A stretch of DNA of 7,674 nt, taken from positions 1 through 7,674 of the forward strand of contig JAIRLE010000019.1 in NCBI GenBank assembly GCA_031259605.1. Direction: 5' to 3'. This DNA comes from Zoogloeaceae bacterium (lineage in GTDB: Bacteria; Pseudomonadota; Gammaproteobacteria; Burkholderiales; Rhodocyclaceae). How positions within the stretch are numbered: the first letter of the stretch is position 1; every line of letters starts with the position of its first letter. The notes under the pieces were generated by a model. That model was not told the DNA's origin, searched no databases, and saw nothing but the letters and a program-made list of their open reading frames with translations. This document shows positions 1 through 5,766 of the stretch, one piece after another. The position numbers and the translations under genes were made by a program.

Positions 1-701
1 ACGAAGCGCCCCGTGGGATTGACCAGATATTTGATTTCCCCCCGGATGAGTTCCTTCGGCAGCACCGGCTTGATGATTTCTTCCACCACGGCCTCGCGCA
101 GGGATTCCAGCGCGATGCCGGGATCATGCTGGGTGGATAGCACCACGGTGTCGATGGCGACCGGCTTGCCTTCCGCATAACGCAGGGTGACCTGTGATTT
201 GGCGTCCGGCCTGAGCCAAGGCAGGCGTCCGTCGCGGCGCAGTTGGCTTTGCCGTTCGACCAGGCGATGCGCAAGATAGATCGGCAGGGGCATGAAGGTC
301 GGCGTTTCCCGGCAGGCATAGCCAAACATCAGCCCTTGATCGCCCGCGCCCTGGTTCAGCGGATCATCGTGGGCGTGATCCACGCCTTGGGCGATGTCGG
401 GACTTTGCCGATCATAGGCGACCAGCACGGAACAGCCCTTGTAGTCGATGCCGTAGTCGGTGTTGTCGTAACCGATGCGTCGGATGGCGTCGCGCGCGAC
501 CTGGATGTAATCGATATTGGCGCGGGTGGTGATTTCGCCCGCGAGAATGACCAGTCCGGTGTTGCACAGGGTTTCGGCGGCGACGCGGGCGGTTTTGTCC
601 TGCGTCAGGATGGCGTCGAGAATGGCGTCGGAAACCTGATCGGCGACCTTGTCGGGATGCCCTTCGGAGACGGACTCCGAAGTAAATAGATGCGTACTCA
701 T
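1..701 (-). CDS. metK: S-adenosylmethionine synthetase (methionine adenosyltransferase), N-terminal 233 residues, cut by the window edge
   Basis: This cytoplasmic enzyme makes S-adenosylmethionine from ATP and methionine, releasing phosphate and pyrophosphate. The translation opens MSTHLFTSESVSEGHPDK, the hallmark MetK N-terminus, with the ATP-binding GHPDK at residues 14-18. The second signature, GAGDQG, is at residues 118-123, just after a DRQSPDIAQGV segment. The reading frame runs unbroken off the left edge at NPTGRF, so about 150 C-terminal residues of the usual ~385 are missing from view. The ATG at 701 is chosen because the family signature starts there and an AAGGAG ribosome binding site (709-714) lies 7 bases upstream. 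That site is one arm of a long leader hairpin, so translation is probably controlled by the leader (see the riboswitch entries). The gene is divergent from the lpxL-type pair. Identification is secure; the missing end is only the window boundary. Confidence 0.97.
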   Translation of the reverse strand, partial: MSTHLFTSESVSEGHPDKVADQVSDAILDAILTQDKTARVAAETLCNTGLVILAGEITTRANIDYIQVARDAIRRIGYDNTDYGIDYKGCSVLVAYDRQSPDIAQGVDHAHDDPLNQGAGDQGLMFGYACRETPTFMPLPIYLAHRLVERQSQLRRDGRLPWLRPDAKSQVTLRYAEGKPVAIDTVVLSTQHDPGIALESLREAVVEEIIKPVLPKELIRGEIKYLVNPTGRF

Positions 702-707
702 GGAAAA

Positions 708-766
708 GCTCCTTGGGTCAGGATTGTCCGGCGTTACCGGCTCCGACCCAAGAAGCGGCGACGCTT
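708..766 (-). promoter_or_regulatory. metK expression platform: SD-sequestering hairpin and competing anti-sequestor hairpin
   Basis: In the metK transcript GCUUCUUGGGUC (756-745) pairs with GACCCAAGGAGC (719-708) over 12 bp with one G-U pair, burying the AAGGAG ribosome binding site. Inside it are a GGA/UCC pairing (744-742 with 723-721) and a CCGG/CCGG stem (740-737 with 731-728). A second hairpin, AAGCG (766-762) with CGCUU (757-753) and loop UCGC, uses bases 753-756 of the sequestor's 5' arm, so the two cannot coexist. Its other arm shares 764-766 with the 3' strand of the proposed aptamer pseudoknot. This predicts that SAM binding blocks the anti-sequestor, lets the sequestor form and lowers MetK translation. 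The pairings are seen directly; the switching logic is inferred. Confidence 0.7.
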
Positions 767-815
767 TAGCGGTATTTTTGTTTCGCCCCGCAAGTTGTCT
801 GGTTAACTCGGCGAA
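764..815 (-). promoter_or_regulatory. Candidate SAM-II class riboswitch aptamer in the metK leader
   Basis: Read on the minus strand, this 52-nt stretch carries the blocks I associate with SAM-II riboswitches, in the right order. A closing stem pairs UUCGCC (815-810) with GGCGAA (787-782). The loop begins GAGUUAACC, compared with GAUUUAACC in the structurally known RNA. It is followed by CUUGC (794-790), an A-rich linker, and GCUAAAG (770-764). GC of CUUGC can pair with GC of GCUAAA to form the H-type pseudoknot that holds SAM. SAM-II RNAs turn off methionine and SAM biosynthesis genes when SAM is high, so a place before metK makes sense. Departures from the norm: a G where loop 1 usually has U, two extra G residues before the 3' strand of the stem, and a shorter A run after GCUAAA. 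The class assignment rests on remembered consensus, not on a covariance-model score. Confidence 0.66.
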
Positions 816-824
816 TCTGGTAAT
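795..824 (+). promoter_or_regulatory. Possible promoter of the lpxL-type pair
   Basis: TTGTCT (795-800) and GGTAAT (819-824) are spaced by 18 bases and would start transcription about 30 bases before the ATG at 862. The -10 box overlaps the predicted metK -10 box on the other strand, so the two divergent units may compete for polymerase. The match to consensus is moderate, and the call depends largely on position. Confidence 0.33.
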
Positions 825-850
825 CTTAACTGTTTTTTTTCGTGACGCAA
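823..850 (-). promoter_or_regulatory. Predicted sigma70-type promoter of metK
   Basis: On the minus strand TTGCGT (850-845) and TAAGAT (828-823) are separated by 16 bases that include a run of eight A residues. Transcription would begin near 816, which puts the 5' strand of the proposed aptamer stem at the very start of the message. That agreement is the main support; the -35 match alone is weak. Confidence 0.5.
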
Positions 851-861
851 GCCCTTGTTCG

Positions 862-1710
862 ATGCTTTTCCTGTTCAGAATTTTAAGCCGTCTGCCGCTT
901 CCCTGGGTACAGCGTCTGGGCGCGCTGGCGGGGATAGCGGTGTATTTCGCCTCGTCGCGTTACCGGAAAAACCTGCGTGAAAACCTGCAAGCGGCGGGGC
1001 TGGAGGCTCATCTTGCATGGCCGGCGGCGAAAGAGGCGGGCAAGCAGGCGCTGGAAGTTTCGCACATCTGGATGAAAAGCCAGGCAGAAGCCAATGCGCG
1101 GATTGTCGAAGTCACGGGCGGCGAACATGTTGCGGCGGCAAAGGCGGCGGGGCAAGGCATCCTGTTCTTGACGCCGCATCTCGGCTGCTTTGAAATCGCC
1201 GCCCAGCACTACGCCACTCTGGGGGAAATTACCGTGCTCTACCGTCCGCCCCGGCAAAAAATCCTGCACCGGATGATCCTCGCCGGGCGGCAGCGTCCCG
1301 GCCTGCATCTGGCGACCGCCGATTTGTCCGGCGTACGCGCGCTTGCCAGGGCGCTGAAAAAGGGCGAAGCCGTGGGCATCCTGCCCGATCAGGCGCCCAA
1401 GGCGGGCGAAGGCGTCTGGCTCGATTTTTTCGGGCGTCCCGCCTACACCATGACGCTGGCCGCAAGGCTCTCCGAAACCGGCGCGCGCGTGCTGATGGTC
1501 TGGGGCGAACGCCTGCCGCTAGGACGCGGCTACCGTGTGCACTACAGCCTGCCAAGCCAGGCGATAACAGGGGACACGCTCATACGCGCGCGGAAGATCA
1601 ACCAGGAAATCGAACGCCTGATTCGCCATTGCCCGACGCAGTATCTGTGGGGCTACAACCGCTACAAGGGCAAGCCTGGGGACGCCGCGCCCGTCGCGCC
1701 AAAACGATGA
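862..1710 (+). CDS. Lipid A biosynthesis acyltransferase family protein (LpxL/HtrB-like), first of a tandem pair
   Basis: The 282-residue protein belongs to the lysophospholipid/lipid A acyltransferase family, which moves acyl chains from acyl-ACP onto lipid A precursors at the inner membrane. It opens with a hydrophobic amphipathic segment (residues 1-30), then the basic stretch RYRKNLRENL. The catalytic H-X4-D/E motif is present as HLGCFE (H106, E111) after the strand GILFLTP. Downstream are RPP (about 128-130), GILPDQ (172-177) and FFG (189-191), all typical of the family, and the length is normal. The ATG at 862 is preferred: the frame stays open further upstream, but that part is not family-like and would run through the metK promoter and leader. 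No good ribosome binding site precedes 862. The stop overlaps the next gene's ATG. It could be LpxL or LpxM in function; the acyl chain and position cannot be told from sequence. Confidence 0.88.
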   Translation: MLFLFRILSRLPLPWVQRLGALAGIAVYFASSRYRKNLRENLQAAGLEAHLAWPAAKEAGKQALEVSHIWMKSQAEANARIVEVTGGEHVAAAKAAGQGILFLTPHLGCFEIAAQHYATLGEITVLYRPPRQKILHRMILAGRQRPGLHLATADLSGVRALARALKKGEAVGILPDQAPKAGEGVWLDFFGRPAYTMTLAARLSETGARVLMVWGERLPLGRGYRVHYSLPSQAITGDTLIRARKINQEIERLIRHCPTQYLWGYNRYKGKPGDAAPVAPKR

Positions 1711-2594
1711 GATCACTACAAAACCTGTTCGCCTGGCTGGGCGTCGCCCTTCTCTGGCTCCTGCACTGGCTGCCGTTGCCGCTGTTGCGCCTTGCGGGGC
1801 GAATGCTGGGCGCGTTGCTGTTTTATTGCGGGCGCTCACGGCGGCAAGTGGCGCGCACCAACCTGCGCCTGTGTTTTCCCGGCAAAAACGCAGCCGAACG
1901 CGAACGGTTGTTGCGGCGGCATTTCATCTGTTTTGCCCAATCCCTGCTGGATCGTTCCCTGCTCTGGTGGGCTTCGCGCCCGCGCCTCGAACGGATGATC
2001 CAGCTTTCCGGCGCGGAGTATCTTGCGCGGGCGGATGACTGTCCTACACTGCTTCTCGCGCCGCATTTCGTCGGGCTGGACGCGGGCGGCATTGGCGTGG
2101 CCTTCGGATTTTCCGTGGTCAGCGTCTATTCACCCCAGAAAAACCCGGTGTTCGACGCCATGTTTTTAGCGGGACGCAAACGCTTCAACGCCCCGGTGCT
2201 GCTTTCCCGCAAGGAAGGGATGCGCCGCGCGCTGAAAGCCATGCGCCAGGGATTGCCCTTTTATTATTTGCCGGACATGGATTTTGGGCAGCGGGAATCC
2301 ATTTTCGTTCCCTTCTTCGGTGTGCCTGCCGCCACCATCACCGGCGTTTCCCGTCTGGCGCGGGCGGCGGGCGCGAAAGTCGTTCCCTGCATCGCGCGCC
2401 TGACGGCAAAAGGCTACGCCATCGACCTCATGCCGCCGCTGGAAGATTTTCCCGGCGAAAGCGTAAAAGCCGATACCGCCCGCATCAATCGTTTTATCGA
2501 AAGCCAGGTATTGACCATGCCGGAACAGTATTACTGGCTGCACAAACGCTTCAAGACCCGTCCGCCCGGAGAAGCGGAGTTTTATTCTCCGTGA
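1707..2594 (+). CDS. Lipid A biosynthesis acyltransferase family protein (LpxL/LpxM-like), second of the pair
   Basis: This 295-residue protein is a paralogue of the gene before it and likely catalyses the companion late acylation of lipid A at the inner membrane. Residues 6-40 form a hydrophobic N-terminal segment, followed by RTNLRLCFP (50-58), a typical family block. The catalytic motif is HFVGLD (H120, D125) after the strand TLLLAP. YLPDMD (187-192), FFG (203-205) and a C-terminal EQYYWLHKRFKTRP complete the family pattern. The ATG at 1707 overlaps the previous stop as ATGA, so translational coupling is likely. In-frame codons upstream lie inside the previous gene and give no family-like sequence. 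The use of D rather than E in the H-X4 motif and modest similarity to its neighbour suggest an old duplication with separate acceptors. Family call is firm, substrate unknown. Confidence 0.9.
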   Translation: MRSLQNLFAWLGVALLWLLHWLPLPLLRLAGRMLGALLFYCGRSRRQVARTNLRLCFPGKNAAERERLLRRHFICFAQSLLDRSLLWWASRPRLERMIQLSGAEYLARADDCPTLLLAPHFVGLDAGGIGVAFGFSVVSVYSPQKNPVFDAMFLAGRKRFNAPVLLSRKEGMRRALKAMRQGLPFYYLPDMDFGQRESIFVPFFGVPAATITGVSRLARAAGAKVVPCIARLTAKGYAIDLMPPLEDFPGESVKADTARINRFIESQVLTMPEQYYWLHKRFKTRPPGEAEFYSP

Positions 2595-2612
2595 ATTTTT
2601 CGAGGAGCCATC

Positions 2613-3179
2613 ATGCCCGAATTCACCATTCGCCCCGTGACGCCGCCAGATATTCCCGCCATTGCCGCGCTGGCGCGGGAGGCCTGGCAGGCGTCTTATC
2701 CCGGCATCATCACGCAGGCGCAAATCGACTTCATGCTCGAACAGCGTTACAACTATCCGCAACTCATGGCTGATCTGCAAGACCCCGGCAAATGGCTGGA
2801 TCAGGCGTTCGCTGGAGACCGCCGCGCCGGTTTTGCCGCCTGCGAAATTTACCAGGGAGAATACAAGCTCGACAAACTCTACATCCATCCGGAAAGCCAA
2901 CGCCAGGGCGCGGGCGGCGCGCTGATCGATCACGCCATCGCCCGCGCCCGCGAACTGGGCTACCCTTGCGTAATTCTGGCGGTCAACAAGCACAACGAAC
3001 CGGCGCTTTCCGCCTACCGGAAATACGGATTCAGTGTGCGCGCGGCGGTGACCAGCGACATTGGCGACGGGTTCATCATGGATGATTACATCATGGAACG
3101 GCGAACGGCGGTCAGTCCGGGACATTCGCCTCCAATCCCCGGCACATCTGCCGCCGGACGCCGGAAATCAGCGCCTTGA
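2613..3179 (+). CDS. GNAT-family N-acetyltransferase
   Basis: The 188-residue protein should transfer an acetyl group from acetyl-CoA to an amine; the acceptor is unknown. The fold is visible in order: an N-terminal strand FTIRPVTPPDI, helices through residue 55, the strand KLDKLYIHPES (85-95), the acetyl-CoA pyrophosphate-binding signature QRQGAG (96-101) with helix ALIDHAIARARELG, and the C-terminal NEPALSAYRKYGF (128-140). GAGGAG at 2602-2607 is a good ribosome binding site 5 bases before the ATG. It lies 18 bases after the acyltransferase stop on the same strand, so co-transcription is likely. The domain normally ends near DDYIMER (158-163). The last 25 residues are proline/serine/glycine-rich and are encoded opposite the 3' end of leuA, so they look like read-through after loss of an earlier stop. 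Proteins of this shape are often annotated as rimI-like, but there is no reason to assume a ribosomal substrate. Confidence 0.92.
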   Translation: MPEFTIRPVTPPDIPAIAALAREAWQASYPGIITQAQIDFMLEQRYNYPQLMADLQDPGKWLDQAFAGDRRAGFAACEIYQGEYKLDKLYIHPESQRQGAGGALIDHAIARARELGYPCVILAVNKHNEPALSAYRKYGFSVRAAVTSDIGDGFIMDDYIMERRTAVSPGHSPPIPGTSAAGRRKSAP

Positions 3180-4824
3180 GCGAGGCGGCAACGATGTCCT
3201 CATCGATGCCGACGCCATAGCCTTGCGCCTGCCCATCCGCCAAGCGGACTTCCATGAAGGCGGCGGCGTTGGCTTCGCCTTCCTGGCTGGGGCGCGTGGC
3301 GCGTTCCTCGAAGCTGATGACCCGCGCGGCGATGCCGACATGGGCAAGTGCATGCACGGCGGCGTCTATGGGGCCGTTGCCATGCCCTTTGAGCGTTTCG
3401 CGCCGCCCTTCGCGCGTGACTTCCAGCGCAATTCCCTTGCCATTGGCATCAAGCCGGTGTCCTTGATAGATCAGCGGCGAGGCGGCGGCTTCCGCTTCTT
3501 CCGCTGGATGTTCCAGATAGGCGGCGGAAAACATCCGCCAGAGATCGGCGGCGCTCATTTCCTTGCCGCTATCATCCATCTGCCGCTGCACGATGCCGGA
3601 AAATTCCACTTGCAGGCGGCGTGGCATGACAATGCCGTAGGCGGATTCCATCAGCCAGGCAATGCCGCCCTTGCCGGACTGGCTGTTTACGCGGATCAGC
3701 GAATCGTAATCGCGTCCCACGTCTGCCGGATCGAGCGGCAGGTAAGGGACGTTCCAGCGTTCGCTCTTCCGCTCCTGTTGTGCGCGCATGCCTTTTTTGA
3801 TGGCGTCTTGGTGCGATCCGGAAAAAGCGGTGAAGACCAGGTCGCCTGCGTAGGGGTGGCGCGGCGATATGGGTAGGCCGGTGCAGGCTTCAAAGGTGCG
3901 GGCGATGGTATTGATGTCGGAAAAATCGAGGCCGGGTTCCACGCCCTGGGTGTAGAGATTCAACGCCAGGGTAATGAGATCGACATTGCCGGTGCGCTCG
4001 CCATTGCCGAAGAGACAGCCTTCCACGCGTTCCGCCCCGGCCATGAGACCGAATTCCGCAGCGGCGACGGCGGTGCCGCGATCATTGTGCGGATGCAGGG
4101 AAAGCACGATGCTGTCACGGCAGGCAAGGCGGCGGTGCATCCATTCGATCTGGTCGGCATAGATGTTGGGCGTTGCCGTTTCCACAGTGGCGGGCAGATT
4201 GAGGATGATTTTGTTCTCCGCGCTTGCGCCCCATGCCTGGGTTACGGCGTCGCAGATTTCCAGTGCGAAGGGCAATTCGGTGGCGGTAAAGGTTTCCGGG
4301 CTGTATTCAAAACCGATCTGCGCCGTCGGCATGTTGTCCGCATGAGCGCGGATGTGGCGCGCGCAGGCTGCCGTCATGTCGATGAGTTCCGTCTGGCTCA
4401 TGCCGAACACCATCTCCCGAAATGGCGCGGAAGTGGCGGTGTAGAGATGCACGATGGCGCGTCGCGCGCCCTCGATGGCGGCAAAAGTGCGGTCAATCTG
4501 CGCCGGACGCGCCTGTGTCAGCACCTCAATCGTCACATCATCGGGAATGTGTCCGCCTTCAATCAACTCGCGCATGAAATCGAAATCGGTCTGCGATGCG
4601 GCGGGAAAGGCGACTTCGATTTCCTTTACGCCAATGGCGCAGAGCATCCGGAAAAAGCGCAATTTTTTTGCGCTATCCATCGGTTCGAACAACGCCTGGT
4701 TACCGTCGCGCAGATCGGTGCTCATCCACACGGGCGGATGCGTGAGGCGCGCTTCCGGCCAGCGCCGGTTACCGAGGTCGACCGGCGGGAAAGGACGATA
4801 CTTGGGAGCGGCGGGCGATAGCAT
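3112..4824 (-). CDS. leuA: 2-isopropylmalate synthase, long (type 2) form
   Basis: LeuA condenses acetyl-CoA with 2-oxoisovalerate, the first committed step of leucine biosynthesis in the cytoplasm, and is classically feedback-inhibited by leucine. The 570-residue product has the HMGL-like TIM barrel first, with STDLRDGNQ at residues 35-43 supplying the metal ligand and catalytic residues. The metal-binding HPHND is at 244-248 and GCLFGNGERTGN at 269-280. A C-terminal LeuA allosteric domain (roughly 430-570) contains GHGNGPIDAAVHALAHVG. The N-terminus KYRPFPPVDLGNRRWP is that of the ~560-residue form found in actinobacteria and many proteobacteria. The ATG at 4824 is preferred over 4857: GGAAGGAAA (4839-4831) lies 6 bases upstream, and the extra 11 residues are not family-like. 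It is convergent with the GNAT gene, overlapping it by 68 bases, and divergent from an Lrp-type regulator that is a plausible controller. Confidence 0.96.
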   Translation of the reverse strand: MLSPAAPKYRPFPPVDLGNRRWPEARLTHPPVWMSTDLRDGNQALFEPMDSAKKLRFFRMLCAIGVKEIEVAFPAASQTDFDFMRELIEGGHIPDDVTIEVLTQARPAQIDRTFAAIEGARRAIVHLYTATSAPFREMVFGMSQTELIDMTAACARHIRAHADNMPTAQIGFEYSPETFTATELPFALEICDAVTQAWGASAENKIILNLPATVETATPNIYADQIEWMHRRLACRDSIVLSLHPHNDRGTAVAAAEFGLMAGAERVEGCLFGNGERTGNVDLITLALNLYTQGVEPGLDFSDINTIARTFEACTGLPISPRHPYAGDLVFTAFSGSHQDAIKKGMRAQQERKSERWNVPYLPLDPADVGRDYDSLIRVNSQSGKGGIAWLMESAYGIVMPRRLQVEFSGIVQRQMDDSGKEMSAADLWRMFSAAYLEHPAEEAEAAASPLIYQGHRLDANGKGIALEVTREGRRETLKGHGNGPIDAAVHALAHVGIAARVISFEERATRPSQEGEANAAAFMEVRLADGQAQGYGVGIDEDIVAASLKALISGVRRQMCRGLEANVPD

Positions 4825-4983
4825 GAGATTTTTCCTTCCATGAAAACGAAAGGACATGGTAAGGAGAATAACGGGAAATGTGCTTGCTTATTTTTTGTAG
4901 AAAGGACGATTCAAAGAATAAAATTGCGGTATTTAATATAATCAAGCAATAATATTTCAAATAATCGCAGAAGAGAAAAACTC
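4825..4983. promoter_or_regulatory. Shared leuA / Lrp-family regulator intergenic control region with 28-bp imperfect palindrome
   Basis: This gap is strikingly AT-rich compared with its flanks. A perfect TATAAT sits at 4937-4942 on the plus strand as the likely -10 box of the regulator gene, with no convincing -35. Around it is a 28-bp imperfect palindrome (4923-4950) with outer arms ATTGC and GCAAT and further symmetric matches (ATT and AAT) near the centre. Lrp/AsnC proteins bind such AT-centred dyads and commonly repress their own genes, so this is a good candidate operator. For leuA on the minus strand TTGATT and TTTATT 17 bases apart (4945-4940, 4922-4917) form a weak promoter candidate. 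I found no leucine-rich leader peptide or attenuator for leuA here. Confidence 0.5.
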
Positions 4984-5445
4984 ATGTTGGATCGTTACGA
5001 CCGCAGGATACTGGAAATCCTGCAACGCGAAGGCCGCATCAGCAATCAGGATTTGGCCGGGCGCATCGGTCTTTCCGCCGCGCCCTGCCTGCGTCGGGTG
5101 CGCGCGCTGGAAGAGGCGGGCGTCATTTGCGGCTATCGCGCCCTGTTGGACGCGCAAAAACTGGGTTTTTCGCTGATGGCGTTGATTCATATCGCCATGG
5201 ATACACACACCCCCGAACGCTTCGCCGGGCTGGAAACGGCGGTGCGGAACATCCCCGAAATCATCGAATGCCTGCTGATTACCGGACAGGACGCCGATTA
5301 CCAGCTCAAGGTCGTGGTTGCCGATATGGAAAGTTACCGCGCCCTGCTCCTCGACCGCATCACCCGCATTCCCGGCGTAACCGGTGTGCACACCAGCTTC
5401 GTGCTGCGCCGGGTCGTCGACAAAACCGCGCTGCCGTTGGACTGA
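4984..5445 (+). CDS. Lrp/AsnC-family transcriptional regulator
   Basis: The 153-residue protein matches the usual size of this feast/famine regulator family. Residues 1-60 form the winged helix-turn-helix: LDRYDRRILEILQREGRIS, then NQDLAGRIGLS, then the recognition-helix block APCLRRVRALEEAGVICGY, a near-standard Lrp pattern. Residues 65-150 form the RAM effector/oligomerisation domain, with ITGQDADYQLKVVVADMESY, the glycine-aspartate turn that lines the amino acid pocket, and PGVTGVHTSFVLRRV. It would bind DNA as a dimer or higher multimer and sense an amino acid. Its divergent placement beside leuA suggests leucine or another branched-chain amino acid signal, but this is inference. The ribosome binding site is a weak AGAAGAG (4969-4975). 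The AT-rich palindrome upstream suggests self-repression. It could equally be an Lrp paralogue acting elsewhere. Confidence 0.94.
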   Translation: MLDRYDRRILEILQREGRISNQDLAGRIGLSAAPCLRRVRALEEAGVICGYRALLDAQKLGFSLMALIHIAMDTHTPERFAGLETAVRNIPEIIECLLITGQDADYQLKVVVADMESYRALLLDRITRIPGVTGVHTSFVLRRVVDKTALPLD

Positions 5446-5462
5446 GGGCAGAGAACCTGTTC

Positions 5463-5510
5463 AGCAAGAAATTAGCGGCAGACCTGAAGGGCTGCCGCTA
5501 ATTTCTTGCT
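5463..5510. terminator. Perfect 19-bp stem-loop after the Lrp-family gene, copy 1 of a dispersed palindromic repeat
   Basis: Arms 5463-5481 and 5492-5510 are exact reverse complements around a 10-base loop (acctgaaggg). The stem begins 18 bases after the regulator stop. It can act as a transcription barrier for the Lrp gene, but no T run follows, so a classic rho-independent terminator is only partly satisfied. The inner part recurs at 7595-7626, which suggests a mobile or dispersed intergenic palindrome that has been taken up as a terminator. Confidence 0.72.
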
Positions 5511-5546
5511 TCCATCCACCCGTGGGGACACGGTGTCTCTGACTTT

Positions 5547-5555
5547 TGGTATAGT
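5547..5555 (+). promoter_or_regulatory. Extended -10 promoter of the zapB-like/zapA unit
   Basis: TGGTATAGT fits the extended -10 pattern TGnTATAAT with one mismatch, and no clear -35 is present. The start point would fall about at 5562-5563, on the ATG of the next gene, so the message may be leaderless. Confidence 0.5.
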
Positions 5556-5562
5556 GCGCGTC

Positions 5563-5763
5563 ATGGAACAGAAACTAGATCTTCTTGCGGAAAAGGTGGA
5601 ACGGGTAAGCGCCTTGGTTGCGCGTTTGCGCGCCGAAAAGGCGGCGCTGACGGAACGGCTTCTGGCGGCGGAATCCGGGCGGACAGCGTTGCAGCGGAAC
5701 ATGGAATCCGCGCGTTCACGCATTGAGGCGCTGATCCAGCAATTGCCGGAAGGGAAAACGTAA
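5563..5763 (+). CDS. Small coiled-coil protein, ZapB-like cell division family
   Basis: The 66-residue protein (MEQKLDLLAEKVERV...) is almost entirely a heptad-patterned helix with leucine, valine and alanine at core positions and many charged residues, and it has no signal peptide or membrane segment. Short coiled-coil proteins of this type directly precede zapA in many beta- and gammaproteobacteria and are annotated as a ZapB-like/TIGR02449-type family. A role alongside ZapA at the FtsZ ring is inferred from that pairing. The stop is 3 bases before the zapA ATG, so the two are surely cotranscribed. The ATG at 5563 is chosen because the coiled coil begins there. The frame continues back to 5506, but those residues run into the stem-loop repeat and are not helical. 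No ribosome binding site is visible before 5563, consistent with leaderless translation from the extended -10 box. Confidence 0.75.
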   Translation: MEQKLDLLAEKVERVSALVARLRAEKAALTERLLAAESGRTALQRNMESARSRIEALIQQLPEGKT

Positions 5764-5766
5764 GCC

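Noticed and set aside
243..689. A 148-codon plus-strand open frame opposite metK
   Set aside because: It is a shadow of the MetK coding sequence, glycine/valine-rich without a known fold.
702..816. The metK leader as a SAH, SAM-I or SAM/SAH riboswitch
   Set aside because: The core sequences I know for those classes are not found; only the SAM-II blocks fit.
649..861. Upstream extension of the first acyltransferase frame
   Set aside because: It would overlap the metK start, leader and promoter, and the added residues are not family-like.
2166..3125. A 319-codon minus-strand open frame opposite the second acyltransferase and the GNAT gene
   Set aside because: The plus strand encodes two clear protein families over the same bases; the antisense product has no recognisable domain and follows from GC-rich codon bias.
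3061..3876. A 271-codon plus-strand open frame opposite the 3' half of leuA
   Set aside because: It is a shadow of leuA; no ribosome binding site and no recognisable domain.
4087..4821. A 244-codon plus-strand open frame inside leuA
   Set aside because: It is the antisense shadow of the well-conserved LeuA catalytic domain and has no family-like sequence.
4769..4960. A 63-codon minus-strand open frame at the leuA start, considered as a leucine leader peptide
   Set aside because: It has no run of leucine codons, no following attenuator hairpin with a T run, and overlaps the leuA start in another frame.
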